DNA of 64,000 nt. Source: an uncultured Paracoccaceae bacterium (GTDB lineage: Bacteria; Pseudomonadota; Alphaproteobacteria; Rhodobacterales; Rhodobacteraceae). This document shows positions 27,510-36,863 of the stretch, piece after piece (within the stretch, counting starts at the first letter, position 1; every line of letters starts with the position of its first letter). The position numbers and the translations under genes were made by a program. The notes under the pieces were generated by a model. The model had not been told where the DNA came from. It did not search any database and was given only the letters and a program-made list of their open reading frames with translations. The stretch lies in contig CALKXV010000006.1 in assembly GCA_938005545.1 (NCBI GenBank), positions 1-64,000 of the forward strand, given 5' to 3'.

Positions 27510-28627
27510 CGCGATTTGGTTTGATTGGCACCAAGGGGCGGGGCTGCGCGCATTGAGGCGAGGTCCGCGTCGGAAAAGTGGAAGGGCGACCGGACAAGGG
27601 GGATGCCGGATGCGTCGGCTTGCAGGCCGCGATGTTTCACCTGCGGATCGTTGAAGACATCTTCCATGTCGTTGATGGGGCCCGCCGGAACACCTGCGGC
27701 ATCGCAGGCTTGCAGCAGATCGGCGCGGGTGCGTTTTTGCGTTTCGGAATTGATTTTGGCCGCCAGAGTTTCGCGATTGGTGATGCGCTGGGCGTTGGTG
27801 GCGTGGTTTGGATCGGTACCCAGATCTGATCGGTTCAGAAGGGTGCAGAGTTTCTGGAACTGGCTGTCATTGCCAGTTGCAATAATCACGAAGCCATCCG
27901 AGCAATCGAAAACCTGGTAAGGCACAAGGTTCGGGTGGGCGTTGCCAATGCGTTTGGGCGCAGTGCCCGAGATCAGGAAATTCATCGCCTGGTTCGCCAT
28001 GATCGCAACGCCGCAATCCAGAAGCGCCATGTCGATATGTTGGCCGCGACCGGTGGTTTGGCGTTGGATCAGCGCGGCTTGAATGGCCACGACTGAGTAC
28101 AACCCTGTGAAAATGTCGGTTACCGCGACGCCGGTTTTTTGCGGTTGATCCGTTGGATCGCCCGTCACCGACATCAGACCGCACATGCCTTGGATCACAT
28201 AATCATAGCCGGCTCGGTCTGCGTAGGGGCCGGTTTGGCCAAAACCGGTGATGGAACAATAGATCAGGGCAGGGTTGATTTTGGCGAGACTTTCGTAATC
28301 AAGGCCGTACTTTTTCAGCCCGCCGACTTTGAAGTTTTCAATCAGCACATCGGCGTCGCGGATCAGGTTTTCGACGAATGCGCGGCCTTCGGGGGTTCGG
28401 AAATCTGCGGTAACCGATGTCTTGCCGCGATTGGTGGAATGAAAGTAAGCGGCTGATGTGTCGCCGTCGTTTTCCACGAAAGGGGGGCCCCATTGGCGGG
28501 TATCGTCACCCGAGGGTGCTTCGACTTTTGTTACTGTCGCGCCAAGATCGGCCAGGGTTTGGCCCGCCCAGGGGCCAGCAAGGATGCGGGCGAGTTCAAC
28601 GACTTTCAAGCCTTGGAGCGGTGTCAT
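27506..28627 (-). CDS. CaiB/BaiF-type (family III) CoA-transferase
   Basis: Transfers CoA between carboxylic acids through an enzyme-bound aspartyl-CoA. 373 residues; the nucleophile is D171 in [13 protein letters not shown]. Other marks: [49 protein letters not shown]. The substrate cannot be predicted, since no acyl-CoA partner gene is adjacent. It converges on lpxK with a 4-bp overlap of stops. Confidence 0.9.
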   Translation of the reverse strand: MTPLQGLKVVELARILAGPWAGQTLADLGATVTKVEAPSGDDTRQWGPPFVENDGDTSAAYFHSTNRGKTSVTADFRTPEGRAFVENLIRDADVLIENFKVGGLKKYGLDYESLAKINPALIYCSITGFGQTGPYADRAGYDYVIQGMCGLMSVTGDPTDQPQKTGVAVTDIFTGLYSVVAIQAALIQRQTTGRGQHIDMALLDCGVAIMANQAMNFLISGTAPKRIGNAHPNLVPYQVFDCSDGFVIIATGNDSQFQKLCTLLNRSDLGTDPNHATNAQRITNRETLAAKINSETQKRTRADLLQACDAAGVPAGPINDMEDVFNDPQVKHRGLQADASGIPLVRSPFHFSDADLASMRAAPPLGANQTKSR

Positions 28628-28655
28628 GGCGGGCTTTCTTATGGTGCGAATTGAA

Positions 28656-28682
28656 AACGGCGGGCCAATGTGACCCGCCGTT
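28656..28682 (-). terminator. intrinsic terminator of the dsbA-like gene
   Basis: AACGGCGGG (28656-28664) and CCCGCCGTT (28674-28682) form a 9-bp stem; on the minus strand it runs into TTTTCAATT. It lies 22 bp past the stop at 28705. Confidence 0.8.
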
Positions 28683-28704
28683 GGTTGTGGTAAAGAGGCG
28701 AACC

Positions 28705-29370
28705 CTAGAGCATGGATTCGATCAGTTCTTTCAGTTCATCATAGGGCATATTGCTGTGCATTTTGCCATTGATGACGAAGGAAGGTGTCGCGCGCACGCC
28801 GTCTGCCTCTGAATTTTTGAGGTAGGTCGCATAGAGCGCCTGAGCGCGGTCACCGTCTTGGAAGCAGGCGTCAAGATCGGAATCGGTCAGGCCAGCCGTT
28901 TTGCCGATGGTCCGTAGTTTTTCGACGATCACTTCGGGGGCATTGCTGGAATCGGCCCAGTCGCGTTGTTGTTCATAAATTACGTCGATGATGCCAAAGT
29001 AGCGGTTTTCAGCGTTTTCGCCGCACCGTGCGGTGATGCCCGCCCAAAGGCCGTAGCGGTCAAAGTAGATTTCGCGATTGATGAAGTGAATTTTGCCTGT
29101 GTCGATGAAATCGGCTTTCAGCTTTTTGAAGCTATCAGCATGGAAGGCCGCACAATGCGGGCAGGTGAAGGAAGCGTATTCGATGATGGTGACTTTGGCA
29201 TCGGGGTTGCCGATGCTCATGTCTTTGATGCCGGATGTGTCGATATCGTCAGCATCTTGGGCAAAGGCTGCGCCGAAAGGATCGCTTTGGTCTTGGGTTT
29301 GGCCTATCAAAAAGACGCCAAAAAGGGCCACAAAGGCCAGGGCGCCAAGGGCCGTCAGTTTACGGGTCAT
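28705..29370 (-). CDS. DsbA-family thiol:disulfide oxidoreductase
   Basis: Periplasmic thioredoxin-fold protein that handles disulfides in exported proteins. 221 residues from ATG 29370 with an N-terminal signal or anchor (ALGALAFVALFGVFLIG). Active site C70-P-H-C73 in ASFTCPHCAAFH; the helical insert covers about 110-165; the cis-proline is in VRATPSFVING near 190. A 27-kDa form reading further upstream to 29604 would overlap dciA and is rejected. dciA lies 16 bp upstream. Confidence 0.92.
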   Translation of the reverse strand: MTRKLTALGALAFVALFGVFLIGQTQDQSDPFGAAFAQDADDIDTSGIKDMSIGNPDAKVTIIEYASFTCPHCAAFHADSFKKLKADFIDTGKIHFINREIYFDRYGLWAGITARCGENAENRYFGIIDVIYEQQRDWADSSNAPEVIVEKLRTIGKTAGLTDSDLDACFQDGDRAQALYATYLKNSEADGVRATPSFVINGKMHSNMPYDELKELIESML

Positions 29371-29386
29371 GTGTCTTATACCTTTG

Positions 29387-29902
29387 CTATCGGTTTGATT
29401 TCGAAATGACATTTGTGCCAAGACGCGCCAGCGCCTCGCGGAGTTCGTTGTTGCCGACGCCCGTTGTTGCGTCCACCGCTTTTTGAGTGATGGGTTGAGG
29501 CGCAGCTTTGTTTTTTGGAGCCGGGTCAAAAACGGCGCGGCCATCGGAAAATCCGGTTGCTGCGGTCTGCGTGATGCGGACCTTGCGGATCGCGGCATAG
29601 CCATAGCAGGCGTTGACCCGTTTGATGATCGTGTCTTTTTGCATATCCAGCATTGGGGCTTCGGCGCCAGTGGTCAGCAGTGTGAGTGTGGCTCCGAAGC
29701 TGCGACCGTATGTGATGTCGACGGGGCGGCAGACGGTGGCGATGTCGGGGCCTGCGACTTCGCTCCAGTGTGTCAATAAGCGTGACACTGCAAAGCCCCG
29801 GGCTTCGCCCGCATTCGAGACACGATCAGACACGAGCTTGGACGCCCGTTCAAACCCGCGTTTTCGGCGGTTCGATTTTGTTGATCTGGCAGATGGTGCC
29901 AA
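29387..29902 (-). CDS. dciA: DciA-like (DUF721) protein
   Basis: 171 residues. The N-terminal KH-like DUF721 domain reads FAVSRLLTHWSEVAGPDIAT then LTLLTTGAEAPMLDMQKDTIIKRVNACYGY. DciA proteins interact with the replicative helicase DnaB in bacteria lacking DnaC. The C-terminal part (about 115-171) is low complexity apart from a short helix. Start is TTG 29902, with no in-frame ATG before a stop upstream. Divergent from mutY, 84 bp apart; probably co-transcribed with the dsbA-like gene. Confidence 0.82.
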   Translation of the reverse strand: MAPSARSTKSNRRKRGFERASKLVSDRVSNAGEARGFAVSRLLTHWSEVAGPDIATVCRPVDITYGRSFGATLTLLTTGAEAPMLDMQKDTIIKRVNACYGYAAIRKVRITQTAATGFSDGRAVFDPAPKNKAAPQPITQKAVDATTGVGNNELREALARLGTNVISKSNR

Positions 29903-29986
29903 GGGGTTTGCTTTCCTGTAGATGCTCTAAATACTAAGTCACAGGGGCATACTAGCCAGCCTTGAAGATAGTTTGGAGCATAAAGT

Positions 29987-31045
29987 TTGCGTGAGCTGCG
30001 TCCAAATGACCTGTTGGAGTGGTACGACGCCCACGCGCGGGTTTTGCCATGGCGGATATCCCCCGGCGACCGGAAGGCGGGGGTACGTCCAGACCCGTAC
30101 CGGGTATGGCTAAGCGAGATTATGTTACAACAGACGACTGTGGCGGCTGTTCAGGCGTATTTTCTAAAATTTACAAAGCTTTGGCCGCGTATTGAGGATT
30201 TGGCGGCGGCCGAAGATGCGGCCGTTATGGCCGAATGGGCCGGGCTTGGATATTATGCGCGCGCGCGGAACCTGCTGAAATGTGCGCGGGTCGTTGCCGA
30301 TGACTATGGCGGTGTATTTCCCAAGGATCGCGAGGCTTTGTTGGCTCTGCCGGGGATTGGGCCCTATACGGCGGCGGCGCTTGCATCCATTGCTTTTGAT
30401 CAGCCTGAAACCGTTCTGGACGGAAACGTTGAGCGCGTGATGTCGCGGCTATTTCTGGTTGAAACGCCGCTTCCGAAAGCGAAACCCGAGTTGATGGAAC
30501 TGGCGGCTGGTTTGACGCCTGACCTGCGTGCAGGCGATTATGCGCAGGCCGTTATGGATTTGGGGGCGACGATTTGTACGCCAAAATCGCCGGCATGTGG
30601 CATTTGCCCCTGGCGAGAGCCTTGCCGGGCGCGGGCTGAGGGGTGTCAGGCGGAATTGCCGAAGAAGGCGCGTAAGAAGCCCAAACCCGTGCGGTCGGGG
30701 ATTGCCTATCTGGGTCGTCGCGCGGATGGGGCTTGGCTGGTGGAAACCCGGCCCGAGCGTGGATTGCTGGGTGGCATGTTGGGTTGGCCAGGAAGCGAGT
30801 GGAGCGAGGATGCGCCGGTTGAATCCCCGCCTGTTGATGCAGCATGGCGCGATGTGGGCGGCGAGGTGCGTCACACATTTACGCATTTTCATTTGCGTCT
30901 TAGTTTGCGGGTGGCTGAACTTGGTTCGGATGTTGCGCCGTTGCGTGGGCATTTTGATATCGCGTTTGATCCAAATGCGTTACCCACCGTCATGCGCAAG
31001 GCTTATGATCTGGCCATTGACCAGATGGCCATGCGCGCTGGATAA
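29987..31045 (+). CDS. mutY: A/G-specific adenine DNA glycosylase
   Basis: Removes adenine paired with 8-oxoguanine. 352 residues from TTG 29987. The HhH-GPD core shows E44 in SEIMLQQT, the HhH LPGIGPYTAAALA (121-133) and D145 in VLDGNVERV. The [4Fe-4S] cluster ligands are C197, C204, C207 and C213 (C-x6-C-x2-C-x5-C). The C-terminal NUDIX-like domain, about 235-345, recognises 8-oxoG (VETRPERGLLGGMLGWPG, FTHFHLRL). The next gene begins within 6 bp. Confidence 0.96.
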   Translation: MRELRPNDLLEWYDAHARVLPWRISPGDRKAGVRPDPYRVWLSEIMLQQTTVAAVQAYFLKFTKLWPRIEDLAAAEDAAVMAEWAGLGYYARARNLLKCARVVADDYGGVFPKDREALLALPGIGPYTAAALASIAFDQPETVLDGNVERVMSRLFLVETPLPKAKPELMELAAGLTPDLRAGDYAQAVMDLGATICTPKSPACGICPWREPCRARAEGCQAELPKKARKKPKPVRSGIAYLGRRADGAWLVETRPERGLLGGMLGWPGSEWSEDAPVESPPVDAAWRDVGGEVRHTFTHFHLRLSLRVAELGSDVAPLRGHFDIAFDPNALPTVMRKAYDLAIDQMAMRAG

Positions 31046-31051
31046 TTGAGC

Positions 31052-32176
31052 ATGATTGCCGGACCACATCAGTTTCTGCGGGCATTGCCCTTTGGCTTGC
31101 CACTGACCCTGATCCCGTTGATGTGGGTAAGCGGTATGGTCGGCGGTTGGACCGTTTTGTTGGTGCCTTTGGCGACCTGGGCGCTATATCCGATGCTGGA
31201 TGCGGCCTTTGGGCTGAATGCTGCGAATGCTGACCCTGAGACGCCGGACGGTGAACTTTTATGGCACCGGGTGATCACTTGGATTTGGGGACCTTTGCAG
31301 ATCGTGACCGTCTTTGGCGTGATTGCGATGTTGGTCCGGTCAGATTTCGCCTTGTGGGAAATGCTGGCGGTGACGTTTGGCTTGGGCATTGTGGCCGGTG
31401 CAGTTGGGATCGTTTATGCCCATGAGTTGATGCATCAGGGCCCCACTTTTGAGCGGCGCTTGGGCGATTTGCTGATGACCTCGGTTCTTTACGGGCATTT
31501 CCGATCCGAACATTTGTTGGTGCATCATCGATACGTGTGCACGCCGCGTGATCCGGTGACGGCGCGGTATAACGAAGGGTTCTATCGGTTCTTTGCGCGA
31601 GTTCTGGGGCAGTGTTTCGTGTCGGCCTGGAAAGCTGAGGCGGGTAAATTGGCGAAAGCCGGGCTTCCGTTTTGGGTTCGGGCGAACCCGTTTTGGCGCT
31701 ATGCAGTTTTGCAGGGGTTGTTCATCGCGTTTGCCGGATTGATTGGCGGCTGGTTGGGTGTGGTTTTGTTTCTGTTGCACGCCTTTGTGGCGATCTGGCA
31801 GTTGGAGTTGGTGAATTACATCGAGCACTATGGGCTTGCGCGACGGCATTTGGGCGACGGGAAATACGAACATGTTCAGCCCCGCCACAGTTGGAACGCG
31901 TCGCACCGGGTGTCGAACTGGTTTTTGATCAATCTACAGCGGCATTCGGATCATCACTATAAGCCTGACCGGCGGTATCCGTTGTTACAGAACTATGCGG
32001 CGGATGAAGCACCGCAGCTGCCGTTTGGGTACGCGGTGATGGGCACGTTGGCGATGATCCCGCCGTTGTGGCGCAGGCGCATGAACCCAAGGGTGCGGGC
32101 ATGGCGTTCGCAGTTCTATCCGGATATCGAGGATTGGACGCCATATAAGACAGGCGCGTTGCCATTACCGCGATGA
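31052..32176 (+). CDS. alkB: AlkB-type alkane 1-monooxygenase
   Basis: Integral-membrane non-haem di-iron hydroxylase that oxidises the terminal carbon of n-alkanes. 374 residues from ATG 31052 (a TTG lies two codons earlier). All histidine boxes are present: HELMHQ (124-129), HFRSEHLLVHH (149-159) and LQRHSDHH (about 293-300), plus the AlkB signature NYIEHYGLAR (about 255). Six hydrophobic helices precede and separate the boxes. No rubredoxin or rubredoxin reductase gene is near, so electrons must come from elsewhere; the role could be in alkane or fatty-chain oxidation. Confidence 0.93.
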   Translation: MIAGPHQFLRALPFGLPLTLIPLMWVSGMVGGWTVLLVPLATWALYPMLDAAFGLNAANADPETPDGELLWHRVITWIWGPLQIVTVFGVIAMLVRSDFALWEMLAVTFGLGIVAGAVGIVYAHELMHQGPTFERRLGDLLMTSVLYGHFRSEHLLVHHRYVCTPRDPVTARYNEGFYRFFARVLGQCFVSAWKAEAGKLAKAGLPFWVRANPFWRYAVLQGLFIAFAGLIGGWLGVVLFLLHAFVAIWQLELVNYIEHYGLARRHLGDGKYEHVQPRHSWNASHRVSNWFLINLQRHSDHHYKPDRRYPLLQNYAADEAPQLPFGYAVMGTLAMIPPLWRRRMNPRVRAWRSQFYPDIEDWTPYKTGALPLPR

Positions 32177-32192
32177 AAAAAGGGACGAAGCT

Positions 32193-32279
32193 TTGGGTGA
32201 TCTGATTTTCTGGATTGTTGTTCTGGTTGTGCTGTTCGTCGGCTTTCGCTGGCTACAAAAGCGCAAAAAGGATGACTAG
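32193..32279 (+). CDS. 28-residue putative membrane micro-protein
   Basis: Starts at TTG 32193 behind AGGGACGAAG and reads GDLIFWIVVLVVLFVGFRW then LQKRKKDD: a single transmembrane helix and a basic tail. Too short for standard gene callers. It follows alkB by 16 bp and overlaps the 3' end of the CysQ-like gene on the other strand by 4 bp. The good ribosome-binding site and clean helix-plus-basic-tail design support it; function unknown. Confidence 0.45.
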   Translation: MGDLIFWIVVLVVLFVGFRWLQKRKKDD

Positions 32280-33049
32280 CGCTTTAACCGTGCTTGCAAG
32301 GCTTCCGCCAAAATAGGTGTGGCCGTCAACACGCCTGCGGTTTGGCGGGCCGGGCTGTTGAAGGTTAGCGGTGCGCCGTGGCGATCCATCACCCGTGCGC
32401 CTGCTTCTTCGGCGATCAGGGCACCGGCGGCGATGTCCCATTCCCAAGCCGGGTGAAATGTCATCATGGCATCAAAACGCCCTTCGGCGACCAAAGCCAG
32501 ACGATAGGCAAGCGACGGGCGGAAATGACGTTCGAGCGCGGGCGGTTCGCCTTGCCAGAATTCCGGCTTGAAATTGACCTTGGGGCTGAGAACCGTGGCC
32601 CCATCAAGCGTGTCGTTCTGGCTGACGGTGATTGCTTCGCCGTTCAGGGTGGCGCCGTTTCCGGCACGCGACAGGTACATTTTATCGCGCAACGGCAAGA
32701 AGACGCAGGCGGCGACGATCCGGCCTTCTTCGGCAATCGCCAATGAATGGGCCCATGTTTTGTCGCCTGCGACGAAAGACCGTGTGCCATCAATGGGATC
32801 AACGATGAATACGCGGGAGGCACTTAGACGGGCCGGGTCATCTTCGGTTTCTTCCGACACCCAGCCATGGTCCGGTCGTGCTTCGAGCAAGCGGCGTTTC
32901 AGGTGTTTGTCGACAGCAAAGTCGGCTTCGCTGACCGGATCATCGCCGCCCTTGTCCCAGACACGCGGGTCTTCGCGCCAAAAGCTGCGGGCAATGTCGC
33001 CTGCTTCGCGTGCAGTTTCTTCTAGAAGGGCGAGGTCACTCGCCGGCAA
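32276..33049 (-). CDS. inositol-monophosphatase-family phosphatase (CysQ-like)
   Basis: Mg2+-dependent, Li+-sensitive phosphatase family acting on 3'-phosphoadenosine 5'-phosphate or inositol phosphates. 257 residues. Motifs: DPVSEADFAVDKHL (about 37-50), SEET (65-68), the metal site IVDPIDGTRSF (82-92) and WEWDIAAGALI (about 206). The starting TTG at 33049 lies inside the end of pmbA (14-bp overlap), so the two are coupled. PAP recycling would fit the presence of a sulfotransferase in the window, but that is only suggestive. Confidence 0.85.
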   Translation of the reverse strand: MPASDLALLEETAREAGDIARSFWREDPRVWDKGGDDPVSEADFAVDKHLKRRLLEARPDHGWVSEETEDDPARLSASRVFIVDPIDGTRSFVAGDKTWAHSLAIAEEGRIVAACVFLPLRDKMYLSRAGNGATLNGEAITVSQNDTLDGATVLSPKVNFKPEFWQGEPPALERHFRPSLAYRLALVAEGRFDAMMTFHPAWEWDIAAGALIAEEAGARVMDRHGAPLTFNSPARQTAGVLTATPILAEALQARLKR

Positions 33050-34379
33050 GGGTCATCCCTTCGACGAGCAGGGATGGCACAACGCGACTAAGGTGCGTTC
33101 GTGCGTCGTTGGCGGGCACAATCTGGCGTAGCATATCGTGTAGGTTGCCTGCGATCGTGCATTCGTTGACGGGATAGGTAACCTCGCCGTTTTCGATCCA
33201 AAAACCGCTGGCCCCACGGGAATAATCCCCGGTTGTTGCGCTGATGGTCGAGCCGATCATCGAGGTGACCAACAAGCCGGTGCCCATGTCGCGGATCAGA
33301 TCGTCGCGCGTTTGCGTTCCTTGGGTCAGGGCCACGTTGGTCATCGTTGGGGTCGGTGGTGACGAGGTGCCGCGCGAAGCACTTCCGGTGCTTTCCATGC
33401 CCAATTGGCGGGCGGTTGCCAGATCCAGTGTCCAACCCTGCAAGACGCCGTCTTTGACGATGTGGCGGGGTTTCGTTGGCAGGCCTTCAGCGTCAAAGGG
33501 TTTTGAGCCGGACACACGCGCACGGTGCGGGTCTTCGGTGATCGAAAGTGTGGCGGGCAAAACCAGTTCGCCAAGACGGTCGCGCAACCAAGAACTGCCC
33601 CGTGCGACGGCGGCACCGTTCGCTGCCTGAAGCAAATGCCCGATCAGGCTGGTCGCGACCCGTTCGTCATAAAGGACGGGATAAGCGCCGGTTTTCGGTT
33701 TTCGCGCGCCTGCGCGTTCGACGGCGCGTCGGGCGGATTCGGCTCCGACAAACTGGGGTGTGGGCAGTTCGCCCTGATAAATGCGGGCTTCGCCGTAGTG
33801 GTCGCGTTCCATTTCGGAGCCTTCGCCCGAGATCGCAACGCAGTACAGGCTGTGGGATGATCGTTCGTAGCCACCGGAAAAGCCGTTGGTGGCTGCAAGG
33901 TGGATTGCGTTGCGGCTATAGCTGGTGGCGGCGCTTTGCACTTGGGCGACACCGGGATTGTCGAGCGCGGCAGCCTCGGCTTCGACGGCGGCGGCTTGCA
34001 GGGCTGCGGGGTTTGGTTCTGGCGCGTCTTCGATCAGGTCGAGCGCGGCCAAATCCCAGTTTTGGGCCAGTTGATCCGGGTCGGCGAGACCAATGTGCGG
34101 GTCTTCCGGGGCAATCTGGGCCATGGCCACGGCGCGTTCCGCCATTTCGGCAATTGTGGCGTCGCTTGCGTCAGATGCGGAAACGCTGGCTTGGCGTTTG
34201 CCGATCATAACGCGCAGGCCGATGTCGACCCCTTCCGCGCGTTCGGCGTGTTCGAGAGCGGCTTCGCGCACTTCGATCGAGACCGAGCGGCCTTCGGTGG
34301 CGATTGCATCTGCGCTGTCAGCACCGGCTTTGGTGGCGGCGGACAAAAGCGCGTCGGTTAATTTGGAAAGTGATGTCAT
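33036..34379 (-). CDS. pmbA: PmbA/TldD-family metallopeptidase component
   Basis: 447 residues. PmbA (TldE) works with TldD as a heterodimeric zinc protease in cleaving unfolded peptides, in microcin maturation and in CcdA turnover. PmbA itself lacks the zinc HExxxH found in TldD, and none is seen here. Family marks: VEVREAALEHAERAEGVDIG near the N-terminus, GGYERSSHSLYCVA, GLPTKPRHIVKDGVLQGWTL and the C-terminal DYSRGASGFWIENGEVTYPV. Starts at ATG 34379. Confidence 0.93.
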   Translation of the reverse strand: MTSLSKLTDALLSAATKAGADSADAIATEGRSVSIEVREAALEHAERAEGVDIGLRVMIGKRQASVSASDASDATIAEMAERAVAMAQIAPEDPHIGLADPDQLAQNWDLAALDLIEDAPEPNPAALQAAAVEAEAAALDNPGVAQVQSAATSYSRNAIHLAATNGFSGGYERSSHSLYCVAISGEGSEMERDHYGEARIYQGELPTPQFVGAESARRAVERAGARKPKTGAYPVLYDERVATSLIGHLLQAANGAAVARGSSWLRDRLGELVLPATLSITEDPHRARVSGSKPFDAEGLPTKPRHIVKDGVLQGWTLDLATARQLGMESTGSASRGTSSPPTPTMTNVALTQGTQTRDDLIRDMGTGLLVTSMIGSTISATTGDYSRGASGFWIENGEVTYPVNECTIAGNLHDMLRQIVPANDARTHLSRVVPSLLVEGMTLAGE

Positions 34380-34420
34380 GGGCCGGACCTAGTGCCCATT
34401 GGCCCGATCTTCAAGGAAAA

Positions 34421-34445
34421 GGGGCCACACCAATGGCGCGGCCCC
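34421..34445 (-). terminator. intrinsic terminator of the DUF2125 gene
   Basis: GGGGCC (34421-34426) and GGCCCC (34440-34445) form the stem; on the minus strand it is followed by TTTTCCTT. It lies between the DUF2125 stop and the pmbA start and separates the two units. Confidence 0.7.
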
Positions 34446-34457
34446 AATTTGTTTTGA

Positions 34458-35963
34458 TCACTTGATACGTTGGCCATTGGCCAGGATCGAGCCGTCTTCC
34501 TTCATTTCGATGGTCGAGACCAATGTATCAGGCCCTGTACCGGGGCGTGCGAAAAGCCCGCTCATCATGCGTGCGCCCATGGCTTGTTCTTCGGGCAAAA
34601 GGCCCATGCTAACCAATGTGTCCAACAGGGTATTGCCGCCGGAAAGTGCGAGGTTCACGATACCCGCGGGCACGGGCAAAGCGCCTTCGTTGTTGAATGT
34701 CAGCGCGCCGTCACCGGTTAGTTCGGCCCCGGCAAGCGAGACTTTGATCTCGTTCAGATCAAACGCGTTGATTTGGCCCGGAGGCCCGTTCTGGCCCATT
34801 GTTTCGGCGAAGGCGGGATCGAAGACGTCCTGGAGCATGACCACTTCGCCTGACGCATCAATGATGACAGTGGCTGGATCACGTGGCAGTTGTTCGCCGG
34901 GATCGATCATCGACCAAAGGAAGGGATCGACGACGATGTCGATCAACGACAAGACAATCGCGAAGTCCTGTGGGTCTTCGCCCGGAACCACCGGCATTTT
35001 TACGCGCCCGCCGTATTCGGCCATTTCGAACGTCATCGGTGGGAAAGGAATGGCAGAGCCACTGACGGTGATCGTCGTGTCATTTGTGACGCCGCCGTAT
35101 TCGATGCCGTTTTCGTTCATGGCGAAATCGAAGGTTCCAGAACCCATGGTGGCGTTGCCTGTCACGCCGCCATCGGGGGTTTCGACGTCAAAATCGTAAG
35201 ATGCTGTGCCGTGGTTGAAATTGCCAAGGACGGTGTTGCCGTTTGCGATTGTTGTCGCGAAGCTGTCCATCAAGTTTTGTTGGGCAAGTGTGCCTGCATA
35301 TTTCGCAACTACGTCAGAGACGTTAAAGCTCATGCTAAAGGCTTCGTCGCCTTCCAAACCGCTTGCATCAAGCAACATCTCGATCGCACCCAGCGTCATA
35401 TCCAGATCGTAAGGTCGCACATCGCCACCTGCGATGTTCATCACGCCCAGAAAACCGCCCATGTCGACGACGATATCCATTTCGACATCGTCGACGTCTT
35501 CGGGGCCTTCGATGGTAAAGTCGGCGACCGAAGCTGAATCGCCGGAAAATTCATAGCGGAATTGTTCTGGTGATCCTGTGACCAGCGATTGCATGCCGGA
35601 CTGGCGGATCGTCATTTCGACTTTTACATCGTCTTCGTCGGGGAGGGACACCTGAACGACCAGAGGAATTTCGTCTGGGTAGGTGACCAGAACCGAACCG
35701 TCGCCCTGTTCGGTGTATGTTGCGCCACCCATAGCAAAGACGATGCTAACGTCTTCGCCGGGAATTGTGGTGGCTGCGGTCAGCCCTTCCACAGTGAGTA
35801 CATTGCCTGAACGACTTTCGCCTTGTGTTTGGACGCTTAAGCCATACATCGACATTTGGGAAAGTTGATCGGCAAGTACGTCATCGGCAGTGAGGTCGGC
35901 CAAAGCGGGCCCTGCGAAAATCGCAAGGACAGACGAGGTGGTGAGGGCTCGAGTGAGTGTCAT
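34458..35963 (-). CDS. DUF2125 protein, exported, acidic
   Basis: 501 residues with a signal peptide (about 1-22, GPALA/DL). The mature part is strongly acidic and built of repeated beta segments (DVEMDIVVDMGGFLGV, DFDVETPDGGVTGNATMG), consistent with the DUF2125 family, which in Rhodobacterales is a periplasmic or outer-membrane-associated protein of unknown role related in shape to AsmA-like lipid-binding proteins. Monocistronic with its own terminator; 150 bp separate it from a divergent SDR gene. Confidence 0.82.
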   Translation of the reverse strand: MTLTRALTTSSVLAIFAGPALADLTADDVLADQLSQMSMYGLSVQTQGESRSGNVLTVEGLTAATTIPGEDVSIVFAMGGATYTEQGDGSVLVTYPDEIPLVVQVSLPDEDDVKVEMTIRQSGMQSLVTGSPEQFRYEFSGDSASVADFTIEGPEDVDDVEMDIVVDMGGFLGVMNIAGGDVRPYDLDMTLGAIEMLLDASGLEGDEAFSMSFNVSDVVAKYAGTLAQQNLMDSFATTIANGNTVLGNFNHGTASYDFDVETPDGGVTGNATMGSGTFDFAMNENGIEYGGVTNDTTITVSGSAIPFPPMTFEMAEYGGRVKMPVVPGEDPQDFAIVLSLIDIVVDPFLWSMIDPGEQLPRDPATVIIDASGEVVMLQDVFDPAFAETMGQNGPPGQINAFDLNEIKVSLAGAELTGDGALTFNNEGALPVPAGIVNLALSGGNTLLDTLVSMGLLPEEQAMGARMMSGLFARPGTGPDTLVSTIEMKEDGSILANGQRIK

Positions 35964-36045
35964 AATAATTGGGTCCAGTTACCATTGGTGGAATTGCTTA
36001 AGGCGAACATCAAGGGGTGCCTCATTCAGGTCAAGCAGTGGGTGT

Positions 36046-36058
36046 TGTCTGGCAGACA
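36046..36058. promoter_or_regulatory. inverted repeat between the divergent DUF2125 and SDR genes
   Basis: TGTCT-GGC-AGACA, with an overlapping alternative TTGTCT-N7-AGACAA (36045-36063), in the 150-bp divergent gap. It lies about 55 bp before the SDR start and may be an operator. Nothing in the neighbourhood identifies a regulator. Confidence 0.3.
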
Positions 36059-36113
36059 GACAAGGTAAGCGTGACTGTGATAGCACGCCAAGTGGCAAAT
36101 TGGAGGCGGAAAA

Positions 36114-36863
36114 ATGTCGCTAGAAGGGAAGACCGTTGTCATTACGGGGGCAAGCCGGGGAATTGGCGAAGCAGCCGCAGAAGAATTTGCAAAGGCGGGC
36201 GCGAATGTTGCGCTTTTGGCGCGCGGGCAAGGTGCGATTGATGCGATTGCCGCGAGGATCGGGGATGGTGCTTTGGCGATCCCATGCGATGTCGGAAGTT
36301 ATGACGATGTTGCGCATGCTATACAGACTGCCGAAGACGCCTTTGGCCCGGTCGAGGTTTTAATCAACAATGCAGGTTTGATCGAACCGGTATCGCATTT
36401 GGCAACGTCAGATCCAGCTGCCTGGAGCACGGTGATCGATGTTAATTTGAAAGGCGTTTACTACGGGATGCGCGCGGTTCTGCCGGGTATGATTGAACGC
36501 GGGTCTGGTTCGATTTTGACGATTTCGTCAGGTGCTGCTCATGGCCCGGTCGAAGCCTGGTCGCATTACTGTTCGTCAAAGGCGGGTGTCGCGATGCTGA
36601 CGCGCATGGTCGACAAGGAAAACGCGAGCGATGGTATTCGCGCGATTGGATTGTCGCCGGGCACAGTGGCGACGCAGATGCAAAAGGAAATCAAGGAAAG
36701 CGGTATCAACCCTGTCAGCCAGTTGGATTGGTCGGATCACATCCCGGCCGATTGGGTCGCCAAGACGTTGCTATGGATGTGCGGTTCGGACGCTGACGAA
36801 TTCGTGGGCAGCGAGATTTCGTTGCGGGAAGATGCCGTTCGTAAACGTGTTGGTTTGATCTGA
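36114..36863 (+). CDS. short-chain dehydrogenase/reductase
   Basis: 249 residues, classical SDR. Cofactor motif TGASRGIG (11-18), NNAG (about 85-88), catalytic Ser in LTISSGA and Tyr/Lys in SHYCSSKAG (YxxxK). Asp or Arg choices after the second strand do not settle NAD versus NADP. Overlaps the crotonase-like gene by one base (TGATG), so they probably act on the same CoA- or alcohol-type substrate. ATG 36114 is preceded by GGAGG. Confidence 0.88.
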   Translation: MSLEGKTVVITGASRGIGEAAAEEFAKAGANVALLARGQGAIDAIAARIGDGALAIPCDVGSYDDVAHAIQTAEDAFGPVEVLINNAGLIEPVSHLATSDPAAWSTVIDVNLKGVYYGMRAVLPGMIERGSGSILTISSGAAHGPVEAWSHYCSSKAGVAMLTRMVDKENASDGIRAIGLSPGTVATQMQKEIKESGINPVSQLDWSDHIPADWVAKTLLWMCGSDADEFVGSEISLREDAVRKRVGLI

